Positions 8,304 through 15,654 of a DNA stretch of 26,203 bases are shown here, piece after piece. Where the stretch lies: positions 1 to 26,203 of the forward strand of contig JANNLO010000142.1 in assembly GCA_031396835.1 (NCBI GenBank). Direction: 5' to 3'. The notes below the pieces were generated by a model. That model was not told the DNA's origin. It searched no databases and was given only the letters and a program-made list of their open reading frames with translations. The number at the start of each line of letters is the position of its first letter. The first letter of the stretch is position 1. Source of the DNA: Snowella sp031396835 (GTDB lineage: Bacteria; Cyanobacteriota; Cyanobacteriia; Cyanobacteriales; Microcystaceae). Position numbers and translations under genes: made by a program.

Positions 8304-9728
8304 TTAGGTAACAAGTTTTCTAGTCAAGAAAAAAGATAAGTAAGCCAAAAACAAGATAAAAGAAAGTACTATGGTATTGTATATGAGCAAGCTAACTGTA
8401 TGGCTCCATAACACCATAGAGTAGAACATGGAAAGCGGCAAAGAAAATATAAATCTTTTTTGTTTTGCAAGATAATATACAAAAGAAAAAATAAATCCTA
8501 AAATCAAAAACACTAACGTACTTCCTAGCAGTCCATAGTCCATAATGATAAAGCGAAAAAACGTATATACGTTGGAGCTAAAATCGGAAAAAGTCTGAAC
8601 TTCTTGAATAAGACCTGCTTCTCTTTGGGAAATACCTAATAACTGAAATAAACCAGCAAAAGTGTACTTTCCAAGGAATAGATCTGAGCCAAATTGATTG
8701 TTTAACAATGAGTCATCTATCCACGCTGATAAACCAATTAGGTAGCCTCCAAAATATGAATAAGATTTAGACTGAATAATATTATTGTTATAAAAATTTC
8801 CTAACAGTTCAATTTTTCCTGTCCTAAGTATCGCGGTAATGACAAACCATGTATAAAAAACAACACTTGCAATAGCGACAGAAAGTAAAGCTCTGAGAGA
8901 AAAAACTTTAATTTTGAAAGGCTTTAAAATAACAAAACTTCCTAAAAAAGAGCCGATCCACAATACTAAACAAAACAAGAAATTAGCTTTTGCCGTAGTC
9001 ATCAAAACATATATTAGAGAGGGAATAAAAGGTAAAAAAGAAAGAATTTTTTTAAAAAAAAATTTACCAGAAATAGCAAATAAAGTACCTCCTAGTAGGG
9101 AAGAGAAAAAATATGAGAAGCTTAACAACCTTATATAACCAGGAAATAGTTCCAAATTATATCTTGCAACTGAAGCTTCATTGCTTAGTTCAGCTAGCAA
9201 AGACAACGAAAAAAGGGAAAATATATTTTTATTGTAAAAGCGAAGTATCAACCAGTCGTTAAATAATGCAATTAATACAAAGATAAAGACAAAAAGAGAA
9301 AGGTAGTGAAATTTAAATCTTAATGTAGTCCAAGAAGCATTTTTACTTTTTTGTGATAAATAAAACCTGTCGGAAAGCCAACTGGTGATTCTGTTTTTTT
9401 GAGGGGGTGAGTCACTATATAAACAATAATCAGCGCAGAGGTACTTTTTGGATTGAAACTTTGGAAAGCTTTTTTCGCCAAAAGAATAGGATAAATTGAA
9501 CAAAAAGCAGAAATAAAATATTAACCACAAGGAATAAGGTGACACGAAGGTCTTAAGAGATGTGAAATCCGTATACACAATTAAAGGTATTACGGATAAA
9601 ATACTCCATATACCTGATAAAAAAGCATTAGGAGCCAACCAACTTTTGGTACTTATCCTAGAAAAAATTGCTAAAATTAAGATGGCGAATAAAGGAAGCA
9701 AGCAATATAAAAGGTCATAATTCTTCAT
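8304..9728 (-). CDS. Wzy-like oligosaccharide repeat unit polymerase
   Basis: A 474-residue integral membrane protein with about 10-12 hydrophobic segments spread over its whole length and a larger hydrophilic loop around residues 310-380 (from FYNNNIIQSKSYSYFGGYLI onwards), as in Wzy/O-antigen polymerases, where the long periplasmic loop is functional. Wzy proteins share little sequence, so the call rests on topology, size, the neighbouring flippase gene and the presence of a repeat-unit-initiating transferase. It would join lipid-linked repeat units in the periplasm. Extreme AT content and Phe/Leu/Ile richness are typical of such genes. O-antigen ligase (WaaL) is the main alternative. Confidence 0.75.
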   Translation of the reverse strand: MKNYDLLYCLLPLFAILILAIFSRISTKSWLAPNAFLSGIWSILSVIPLIVYTDFTSLKTFVSPYSLWLIFYFCFLFNLSYSFGEKSFPKFQSKKYLCADYCLYSDSPPQKNRITSWLSDRFYLSQKSKNASWTTLRFKFHYLSLFVFIFVLIALFNDWLILRFYNKNIFSLFSLSLLAELSNEASVARYNLELFPGYIRLLSFSYFFSSLLGGTLFAISGKFFFKKILSFLPFIPSLIYVLMTTAKANFLFCLVLWIGSFLGSFVILKPFKIKVFSLRALLSVAIASVVFYTWFVITAILRTGKIELLGNFYNNNIIQSKSYSYFGGYLIGLSAWIDDSLLNNQFGSDLFLGKYTFAGLFQLLGISQREAGLIQEVQTFSDFSSNVYTFFRFIIMDYGLLGSTLVFLILGFIFSFVYYLAKQKRFIFSLPLSMFYSMVLWSHTVSLLIYNTIVLSFILFLAYLSFFLTRKLVT

Positions 9729-9810
9729 ACTTAAGGTAATCTCGAAAAATTCTGTTATTACTGAGAATGATAAATTAACAATATGGCTTTCAGGCTCTTT
9801 AGATTTGCAT

Positions 9811-9833
9811 AGGGCAATTAATCAAGCTGCCCT
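9811..9833. repeat. Inverted repeat (6-bp stem) downstream of the wzx-like gene
   Basis: AGGGCA at 9811-9816 pairs with TGCCCT at 9828-9833 around an 11-nt loop. There is no T-run on either side, so it is not a standard intrinsic terminator. It lies in the 295-bp gap between the flippase and polymerase genes and could be an RNA hairpin within the operon transcript. Confidence 0.35.
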
Positions 9834-9850
9834 TAAGTCTAAGAGTTAAT

Positions 9851-9991
9851 TTAGTCAGCGTCACGAATCTTTCGCACTGGGTCAAAAGATAAAAAAGATA
9901 GGTCTACTGCATAAGAGTTTCGTACTTCAGAAAGCTCAAAACTAGAACGCGAATAAATAAACACAACGATACTAAAATACAATGATTTCAC
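9851..9991 (-). pseudogene. Short protein-like open stretch between wzx-like and wzy-like genes
   Basis: On the minus strand a frame is open from just after a TAA near 10015 and ends at a TAA at 9851-9853. From a GTG at 9991 it gives 46 residues ending FDPVRKIRDAD. No ribosome site precedes the GTG. A second open stretch on the plus strand (9721-9849, ending LDLHRAINQAALKSKS) has no usual start codon in the gap and stops 1 nt from the first. Either chance open frames or remains of two convergent genes are possible. I recognise no family. Confidence 0.2.
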
Positions 9992-10023
9992 TACTGAATA
10001 ATTGATGATTTATGTAAATATCT

Positions 10024-11481
10024 CTACAAATAAAAACTGCTTTTGGTAGCACTTAATTTTTTGCGAAAGAAAAGGACAAGAAACAGATATAAAGCGGAGT
10101 ACAACATTCCTAGGTATGCCACTCCCGTCAAACCAAAATAAGGAATTTGAATAAAATTTGCTATACCACCTAAAAAAAGACAGCAAGCTAACAAGCATGG
10201 CATAAATATTGTCTTTCCTGTAAGCTCAAATGGGAGTTGGGCTAATAAAGAAAAATTCCATATGAAAGAAGATAATATAATGGGCATCATTAAGTAGTAA
10301 AATGGTCGCGGTTGAGAGATATGCAAAAAACTTGTTGATAAAAAAGTTGACGCAATGAAATAAAGTATTAAAATAGGGAGTATTAGCATCATCTCAAATA
10401 CCATACCTTTTTTGATTACCAAAAGACAATTTTTAAACTCATTCTTCGTCCATAGAAACATAGCTCTTGATTTTGTCGCTAAAAGTATAGGATGTAGAAA
10501 AAAAGTAAATGATCTACTTATTAAATCAAAGTAAGCAGAATATTCACCAAGTTCTTTGGGTGACAGAAAAATACCAATAAGAAGCTTGTCTAGCGTTGGA
10601 ATCATTAAAAACAAACCAATCCATACAGTTATAGGAAAGGAGTATTTCCAGTAAATAACTAAGGTTTCGCATGGTTTTAAATACACAACCAAATTTTTAC
10701 AAATATCTTTGGTTTGAAGAAACAGGCTAATCCCCAAAAGTTGCTTTATTGAGTAATCGTAGCTATGTTTAATTAAACTATTGTCATTGCAATTAATATC
10801 TTTTTTCTTGAAAAATGAAAGAGAACATGATAGAAATGCTTGACAAATATTGTTTATTTTTGACCTACTGAATAAGCTAAAAAAGTAGGAGCAAGCTATT
10901 CCCAGTAAAACCATTTCTGGCTTATTGTCAGCTCCAGATAGTAAAATAAGAATTAGAGGAAAAAGAATAAATGTTAAAGATCGAAAAAACTCAAGTTTGA
11001 TTACTCCGAATGGATCGAGTTTTGCTTGCGAAAGCGTTATTCGCACTTGATAAAACACTAAGGATAAAGATAGGAAGAAAATCGAAAATAAACAATTAAA
11101 AGATATAATCTTTTGTAAAACAAGAGGAATGCCAAAAAAACATATCAAAAATAACAAAACTAGAATACAGTAAATAATCCCTTGTCTAATAGCCTTGGAA
11201 AAAGTCTCTTCCTGAGAATCTCTTGCAAAAAACCTTAGTTGTGATTGATTAATCCACGTTACCAGCACAGCACTAATTAGTAGCGTGACAGAGTACATCA
11301 GACTATATCTTCCATATTCTTCTTTGGAGAGAAAATAAAGAAAAACTGTAATTGAGAAAAAATTAGAGATACCAGGGGCGAGCTTTGCCAAAAAATATAA
11401 GAGTGAGTCATATACAACTAGATTATTTGAAAAAACTGCGTTTACTTTATTTACACAAGTCTTAAAAAAGGATAAGTTCAT
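10024..11481 (-). CDS. Wzx-like polysaccharide flippase (MOP/MATE superfamily)
   Basis: A 485-residue membrane protein with about 12 hydrophobic segments, the topology of O-antigen/capsule flippases (polysaccharide_synt family). It has the family's N-terminal pattern APGISNFFSITVFLYFLSKE, matching the 'l..i..i..p.l.r.l..eeyG' opening (here SKEEYGRYSL). It would flip the undecaprenyl-linked repeat unit across the inner membrane before polymerisation. The ATG at 11481 is preferred. The frame extends five codons to a TTG at 11496, and only weak purine-rich sequence lies before either. It is the most upstream gene of the cluster, after a roughly 700-bp gene-poor region. Confidence 0.82.
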   Translation of the reverse strand: MNLSFFKTCVNKVNAVFSNNLVVYDSLLYFLAKLAPGISNFFSITVFLYFLSKEEYGRYSLMYSVTLLISAVLVTWINQSQLRFFARDSQEETFSKAIRQGIIYCILVLLFLICFFGIPLVLQKIISFNCLFSIFFLSLSLVFYQVRITLSQAKLDPFGVIKLEFFRSLTFILFPLILILLSGADNKPEMVLLGIACSYFFSLFSRSKINNICQAFLSCSLSFFKKKDINCNDNSLIKHSYDYSIKQLLGISLFLQTKDICKNLVVYLKPCETLVIYWKYSFPITVWIGLFLMIPTLDKLLIGIFLSPKELGEYSAYFDLISRSFTFFLHPILLATKSRAMFLWTKNEFKNCLLVIKKGMVFEMMLILPILILYFIASTFLSTSFLHISQPRPFYYLMMPIILSSFIWNFSLLAQLPFELTGKTIFMPCLLACCLFLGGIANFIQIPYFGLTGVAYLGMLYSALYLFLVLFFRKKLSATKSSFYL

Positions 11482-11657
11482 TCTTCTGAATCTCAAAATG
11501 TTGACTCTACCGAATCTGAGATGTATCGAATATCAATGCTCCTTGGCTGTCAAGGTTTCTGACATTAAGAGTTAAAATCAAAACAAAAACTCAAATGCTT
11601 GTAAATCGAGGCTTTCAGGCAATATTAACGTTTTTCTTTGTCACATCTATTAGCTCA

Positions 11658-11663
11658 ATTATA
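11658..11663 (-). promoter_or_regulatory. Possible -10 box for the polysaccharide operon
   Basis: The minus strand reads TATAAT here, about 175 nt upstream of the flippase start and in an AT-rich setting between inverted 8-mers. No good -35 lies at 16-18 nt. It is weak evidence by itself, but it is the best match upstream of the cluster. Confidence 0.25.
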
Positions 11664-11925
11664 GTCTAATGTTTAGATTATTCTTAGTATATTCAAGACT
11701 ATATTGAATACGAATTTGTCAATGATAGCGTGAATTTATTTACCTGTTAGCGAAAAAGCGATGAATCAAAAAATAGGTGCTAAATCCTACTAACTAAAAC
11801 TTTAGAGTGCACTCAAATGGTGTCTTCTCTTTAGGTTTACAGCGATCGCTTGCTGGATTAATCAAATAATATTTATCTGTGTTTTGGGATTATTGAAGAT
11901 TGAGATTTAACTCAACTAGGGAACC

Positions 11926-11957
11926 ATCCTACACGGCATTTATCCTACACGGCATTT
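11926..11957 (+). repeat. Perfect 16-bp tandem duplication
   Basis: The unit ATCCTACACGGCATTT occurs twice in direct succession (11926-11941 and 11942-11957), followed by the start of a third copy (AT). A 16-bp duplication shifts any reading frame by one base. It looks like a recent slippage event in non-coding or decayed sequence. Confidence 0.85.
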
Positions 11958-12137
11958 ATATGATTGGCAAGTAATTTTAGAAAATAATGAAAGTTAGTAA
12001 GTTTCTCGTGTTGAGCATTCTACAAAAAATTAGCAAAGCTGGCTTAATCTACCATGCGTTGGACGCGATTAAATAATAAAATTCAAATAAATTTCTAAGC
12101 GCGATCGCGACTTCGACCGACTTGCAAGATTATCCAC

Positions 12138-12167
12138 AAAAAAACCTCCCTAATAAGCGAGGAAGGT
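12138..12167 (-). terminator. Intrinsic terminator of psb30
   Basis: On the minus strand an 8-bp stem with one mismatch (ACCTTCCT / AGGGAGGT) encloses an 8-nt loop and is followed by seven T. It lies 33 nt beyond the psb30 stop, the expected place. Confidence 0.8.
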
Positions 12168-12200
12168 AAAATTTATAAACAGGAATCTGAAGTTGCTTTT

Positions 12201-12320
12201 TTAGAGATCGCCGCCCCGCAACGCCAATAAAAAGATGACGACTGGGCCTGCGATCAAAATGAGACCAACAAAAGTTAACTGAAAAATAGGTTCTAGATTA
12301 AGGGATGCTATTAAATCCAT
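12201..12320 (-). CDS. psb30: Photosystem II reaction centre protein Psb30 (Ycf12)
   Basis: A 39-residue single-pass thylakoid membrane protein of photosystem II, located near cytochrome b559 at the edge of the core complex. After a short polar N-terminus the helix runs from about residue 12 to 34 and contains the family's IAGPVVIFLLALRGG pattern; the protein ends GGDL. The ATG at 12320 is chosen because AGGAG lies 4 nt upstream (12325-12329). The frame is open further upstream, but the extension is not part of the family. A hairpin-plus-T-run terminator follows the gene. It is divergent from the cysteine-cluster gene, with 172 bp between the starts. Confidence 0.93.
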   Translation of the reverse strand: MDLIASLNLEPIFQLTFVGLILIAGPVVIFLLALRGGDL

Positions 12321-12492
12321 ATTTTCTCCTAAAAATCGCCTATGGTATGAACAGAATAAGACAAAACACCAAGAAAACCATTGTCTATAATACATGGGGA
12401 TGGTCGGGTTATTTTTCAAAAATGACATAAATACATATATATACACAAAGTTCTACGGATCAACGCTTTAAACAATCGGAGGATTTTTCATC
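12321..12492. promoter_or_regulatory. Divergent promoter region psb30 / YkgJ-type gene
   Basis: 172 bp separate the start codons of two divergent genes, so both promoters should lie here. Only the ribosome sites are clear: AGGAG for psb30 (12325-12329) and GGAGG for the plus-strand gene (12478-12482). AT-rich -10-like stretches exist (TATTAT on the minus strand near 12390), but none has a convincing -35. Confidence 0.4.
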
Positions 12493-12840
12493 ATGGCTAA
12501 TTGGCAATGCATTAAAGGATGTGGGGCTTGCTGTAATCTTGACCCGAATGATCGCCCAGATTTGGCGGAATATTTGTCTTCAGAGGAATTGACTGATTAT
12601 TTGAGCATGGTGGGAGAAGGCGGTTGGTGTATTAATTTTGATGCAGAAAATCGGGAATGTCGGATTTATGATCAGCGTCCTCGTTTTTGTCGGGTGTTGC
12701 CTGAAACCTTTGATCAGATGTTTGCTGTTAATCCTGAAGATTTTAATGAGTTTGCCATTGACTGCTGTGAGCAACAGATTGCTGGGGTTTATGGGGAAGA
12801 TAGTCCAGAGCTAGAGCGTTATGACCAGGCGATCGCGTAA
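12493..12840 (+). CDS. YkgJ-family cysteine-cluster (zinc/iron-chelating) protein
   Basis: A 115-residue cytoplasmic protein with the YkgJ/UPF0153 (CxBx cysteine cluster) signature: C6, C10, C13 and C14 near the N-terminus, then C46, C56 (ECRIYDQRP) and C66 (RFCRVLP), with a further CC pair at about 90-91. The spacing is typical of proteins proposed to bind Zn or an Fe-S cluster; the biochemical role of the family is unknown. A strong GGAGG lies 10 nt before the ATG. Three bases separate its stop from the cobK start, so the two genes are very probably co-transcribed. Confidence 0.9.
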   Translation: MANWQCIKGCGACCNLDPNDRPDLAEYLSSEELTDYLSMVGEGGWCINFDAENRECRIYDQRPRFCRVLPETFDQMFAVNPEDFNEFAIDCCEQQIAGVYGEDSPELERYDQAIA

Positions 12841-12843
12841 TTT

Positions 12844-13614
12844 ATGATTGAAAATTATTTTTGGGTGATTGGAGGAACGAGTGAAAGTGTGATTGTTGCC
12901 CAGGCGATCGCGGAAAATAATTTCTTTTGTATTGTGACGGTCACGACTGCTGATGCAATCAAACTTTATCCCGTGTTGCCGAATTTACGGATTCGAGTTG
13001 GTCAATTAAACGAGTTTCAAATCCATGAATTTATTCAACAAGAAAAAATTATCGCCATTATCGATGCTTCCCATCCCTACGCGATCGCCATTTCCGAGAC
13101 AGCTATTAAAATTGCTCAAAATTTGCAAATTCCCTATTTACGTTATGAACGAATCGCGTTATCACCTAATAAAAATATTACAGAATTAAAAGATTTTGAA
13201 ATGCTTTTAACAGGAAATTATTTAACCAATCAAAAAGTTTTATTAACAGTTGGCTATAAAGTTTTACCAAGATTTAAAATATGGCAATCTCAGTCAGTCT
13301 TATTTGCACGAATTTTACCTAGTATTGAATCTTTGAAAGTTGCTTTAGATTCAGGATTTACCAGCGATCGCTTAATTGCTATTCGTCCACCAATTGATGT
13401 TGATTTAGAAAAAGCACTTTGGCAACAATGGAATATTTCTTTGGTGGTTAGTAAAGCTTCTGGCCAAGCGGGAGGAGAAGAAATCAAACAAATAGTTGCT
13501 CAAATCTTGGGAATTTCTCTGATTATTATTGCGCGTCCTAAAATTAATTATCCTCAACAAACTAATGACTTAAATAATGTTTTAATTTTTTGTCATCAGC
13601 ATTATTCAAATTGA
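12844..13614 (+). CDS. cobK: Precorrin-6A (cobalt-precorrin-6A) reductase CobK/CbiJ
   Basis: A 256-residue enzyme of corrin-ring synthesis that reduces (cobalt-)precorrin-6A to the dihydro form with NADPH. Family features are the N-terminal nucleotide-binding opening VIGGTSESVIVAQAIAE, IIDASHPYAIAISETA with the conserved D-A-[ST]-H-P-[FY]-A, PYLRYERI, and KASGQAGGEEIKQIVAQILG near the C-terminus. Length is normal. It follows the YkgJ-type gene by 3 bp. Another corrin gene, cobM, lies about 9 kb to the right, so the pathway genes are scattered, as is usual in cyanobacteria. Confidence 0.93.
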   Translation: MIENYFWVIGGTSESVIVAQAIAENNFFCIVTVTTADAIKLYPVLPNLRIRVGQLNEFQIHEFIQQEKIIAIIDASHPYAIAISETAIKIAQNLQIPYLRYERIALSPNKNITELKDFEMLLTGNYLTNQKVLLTVGYKVLPRFKIWQSQSVLFARILPSIESLKVALDSGFTSDRLIAIRPPIDVDLEKALWQQWNISLVVSKASGQAGGEEIKQIVAQILGISLIIIARPKINYPQQTNDLNNVLIFCHQHYSN

Positions 13615-13787
13615 TAAATAGGTTAAATCTTAAACTTGAAATCAATCAAAATATCAAGATAAAAACGGCGATCGCTAAATCTAGAAATCAAATATTCATA
13701 ATTCCCGTAATCGGTATTATCGGTTATCAACACTAATCGAAATTAAAAAAATTAGAGACAATAAAAATAGTTTCGCAAGGTGCTTTC

Positions 13788-14090
13788 ATGAAATTTCCTA
13801 TTCAATCTCTCTACGGTTTTTATCGCAACGCTGTCCGTAATCCTCGATATCGCTGGTGGATTATTCTGGGAACCTTGGTTTATCTCCTCAGTCCTTTTGA
13901 TATTTCCCCTGATTTCTTGCCGATATTGGGTGAGATTGATGATTTTGTTTTAGTATCCATGCTCCTCACCGAAGTTTCTTCACTAGCTTTTGAAAAGTTC
14001 AAATCTCGTCAGCCTGATATTCTTGTAACAAAAAATTCCACCACTGAGACAAGTCCTGTGATCGATGTTGAAGCTGTTTCTATAGACTAA
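13788..14090 (+). CDS. YkvA-family (DUF1232) small membrane protein
   Basis: A 100-residue protein with the DUF1232 core at residues about 20-60: RYRWWIILGTLVYLLSPFDI, then PDFLPILGEIDD, the family's 'Y..sP.D.iPd.ip.iG..DD' signature. One or two hydrophobic helices anchor it in the membrane, and the C-terminal 35 residues are polar and probably disordered. The function of the family is unknown. It stops 17 nt from the convergent GUN4-domain gene. Confidence 0.88.
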   Translation: MKFPIQSLYGFYRNAVRNPRYRWWIILGTLVYLLSPFDISPDFLPILGEIDDFVLVSMLLTEVSSLAFEKFKSRQPDILVTKNSTTETSPVIDVEAVSID

Positions 14091-14107
14091 TTAGAATTAA
14101 TCCAAAA

Positions 14108-14785
14108 TTATTTTTTAGGAACCATAGTTGATGGCAAAGGACGTGGAGAAGATTGAACAGGCGAAGTAACGATTTTACAATCACTTATCCGTTTAGTTAA
14201 ATTGGTATATTCCAAACGTCCGCCGTTGATTTGATATTCATCACGAGGATTAGGAAGATGACCAATCGGCGCGCTTAAAGAATAGTCAAGATTTTCTTTG
14301 AACAAAACCCACTCATTATTTTTTCGCCAGCCAATTTGATTGCCGAATTTATCATAGGCATCAGGAGCCATTAATCGCCCTGGTTTGTTTCCTGTATCGA
14401 CAAAAATGGCATATTGAACACTAAAGCCAAAGTGACCATTAGAATATTCTTTCCAAAGATCATTGATAGTTTTCAGATCCCAACAGGGCATTTGGGCAAT
14501 ATCCTCAGAAGTTAACCAGCCTTGTTGATCACGTTTAGCTGCTTGCAACATTAGCCGACGGGTTTCGTCATTTGCCTGCCGCCATTTTTGAGCCGCCAAA
14601 AGATTTTTCAAGGGAAGATAATCAATATTGGTCGCTGGAGAGACTAGGGTAATTTTTGTTTCTGTAGAGTTGGACGGCAAGACTATTGGGCTAGGAGAAA
14701 CCCGTTGAGCAACGACAATATTGATCGGCACGAATAGAAAGGCGATCGCCAATAGAAATTTGTTAAGAGCCACAATTTTGGTCAT
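14108..14785 (-). CDS. GUN4-domain protein with a predicted signal peptide
   Basis: A 225-residue protein. Residues 1-26 form a basic start plus hydrophobic core (LLAIAFLFVPINIVVA) ending in an AxA-like cleavage site (VVA-QR), so it looks exported or membrane-anchored. After a Pro/Ser-rich linker, residues about 57-205 form a GUN4 (porphyrin-binding) domain: LKNLLAAQKWRQANDETRRL, the start of the fold, followed by FGFSVQYAIFVDTG and the later GHLPNPRDE segment. GUN4 proteins bind protoporphyrin IX and Mg-protoporphyrin and stimulate Mg-chelatase in the cytoplasm; an exported version would need a different role. The ATG at 14785 is preferred over a TTG at 14815, since both lack a good ribosome site. 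It may not be the chelatase activator itself. Confidence 0.87.
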   Translation of the reverse strand: MTKIVALNKFLLAIAFLFVPINIVVAQRVSPSPIVLPSNSTETKITLVSPATNIDYLPLKNLLAAQKWRQANDETRRLMLQAAKRDQQGWLTSEDIAQMPCWDLKTINDLWKEYSNGHFGFSVQYAIFVDTGNKPGRLMAPDAYDKFGNQIGWRKNNEWVLFKENLDYSLSAPIGHLPNPRDEYQINGGRLEYTNLTKRISDCKIVTSPVQSSPRPLPSTMVPKK

Positions 14786-14846
14786 ACTAATTGGCTGAAG
14801 TTTGTGTTCACGCAAGAGGAGAAACTCGATTCAAAAAATAACATAG

Positions 14847-14860
14847 GAATCTCTAGATTC
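14847..14860. repeat. Short inverted repeat upstream of the GUN4-domain gene
   Basis: GAATCT and AGATTC are separated by 2 nt, a near-palindrome lying just downstream of a TATAAT on the minus strand and about 60 nt before the GUN4-domain start. It could be an operator, but there is no independent support. Confidence 0.3.
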
Positions 14861-14865
14861 TACAG

Positions 14866-14871
14866 ATTATA
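14866..14871 (-). promoter_or_regulatory. Possible -10 box for the GUN4-domain gene
   Basis: TATAAT on the minus strand, about 80 nt upstream of the ATG at 14785. No matching -35 hexamer is seen at the normal distance. Confidence 0.3.
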
Positions 14872-14904
14872 ACGAAATATCGGTTTTTATTTTTTATTTA
14901 AAGT

Positions 14905-15654
14905 CTAAATTAATCCTTCTAGCTGTAGATCTTCAATAGTTTGGAGTCCACGCGGATCGCCAACTCGTAATAAGGCTGATTTAGCATCTTCTTTCACACC
15001 ATAATCTTCATCTTCTACTAAAGCTTCTAATAAAGAATCGATCGCAGTAGCATAAACGACATTAGAAGGCAATTCTCGACAAAGTTGACCGATCGCCCAG
15101 GCACAATTACCGCGAACGGCTGCCATAGAATCTCGCCTTAGGCCTTCAATTAAAGGCGGAAGCGTCGCCAGAATATCTTCATAATTTAGACTGGCAATTT
15201 GAGTTATGCTACTGGCTGACCAAAGGCGCACGGCGGAAATATCAGTTTTTAAAGCATGAATTAAAGGATACAAAGCACGGCGATCGCGACAATTTCCTAA
15301 AGCCCAAACCACACCCTTACGAACATAGCCATTCCAATCCTTTTCTAAAAGATTAATGAGAGGAAAAACTGCATCAGAGTCGGGATTTCGACCCAAAGCA
15401 TAGCCCGCACTAACTCGGACGAGAGGACAAATATCGTCTAATAACTGGATTAAATAGGGAATTGCGCGCACTTCTTGGAGTTCACAAAAAGCTCGTGCGG
15501 CCAGCATTCTTTGAGGCGCATCTGGGGAAACTAGAAGCGTCAACATTATTTCAGGATCAGGTGGAGGATTTTCTTCTAGTCCATCGGCATTTAATGGGTC
15601 TAGGGAATCGTCTAATTGATCCTCAAGTATGCTCAGGTCATCTTTTTTGTGCAT
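14905..15654 (-). CDS. HEAT-repeat protein
   Basis: A 249-residue soluble alpha-solenoid. After an acidic N-terminal tail (residues 1-32) about six HEAT repeats follow, for example PQRMLAARAFCELQEVRAIP, LVRVSAGYALGRNPDSDAVF, YVRKGVVWALGNCRDRRAL, AVRLWSASSITQIAS and AVRGNCAWAIGQLCREL. Cyanobacterial HEAT proteins of this kind include phycobilin lyases (CpcE, NblB relatives) and IaiH, the IscA-interacting protein of Synechocystis. The single-domain form with conserved WNGYVRKG and SNVVYATAI segments seems closer to the latter, but I cannot confirm it. Function is most likely protein-protein scaffolding. Its promoter must lie in the 350-bp AT-rich stretch to its right. Confidence 0.85.
   Translation of the reverse strand: MHKKDDLSILEDQLDDSLDPLNADGLEENPPPDPEIMLTLLVSPDAPQRMLAARAFCELQEVRAIPYLIQLLDDICPLVRVSAGYALGRNPDSDAVFPLINLLEKDWNGYVRKGVVWALGNCRDRRALYPLIHALKTDISAVRLWSASSITQIASLNYEDILATLPPLIEGLRRDSMAAVRGNCAWAIGQLCRELPSNVVYATAIDSLLEALVEDEDYGVKEDAKSALLRVGDPRGLQTIEDLQLEGLI

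Larger units (their letters stand above)
11482..12137. other. Gene-poor region between the polysaccharide cluster and psb30
   Basis: About 650 bp without a convincing gene. It holds a possible minus-strand -10 (TATAAT, 11658-11663), an 8-bp inverted pair (TATAGTCT near 11661 and AGACTATA near 11696), two HIP1 octamers (near 11852 and 12110), a 16-bp tandem duplication (11926-11957), and a 29-codon plus-strand frame at 11987-12076 beginning MKVSKFLVLSILQ with no clear ribosome site. Removing one 16-bp copy leaves a plus-strand frame that reads RHLYDWQVILENNE, so part of this may be decayed coding DNA. No tRNA or known small-RNA fold was recognised. Confidence 0.5.

Noticed and set aside
11482..12200. 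Possible tRNA, 6S RNA or JUMPstart/ops element upstream of the polysaccharide cluster
   Set aside because: No cloverleaf, no GGCGGTAG-type ops core and no long 6S-like stem could be found by reading both strands.
12321..12446. A 42-codon upstream extension of psb30
   Set aside because: The family is about 39 residues and a strong AGGAG sits just before the internal ATG at 12320; the extension has no such signal.
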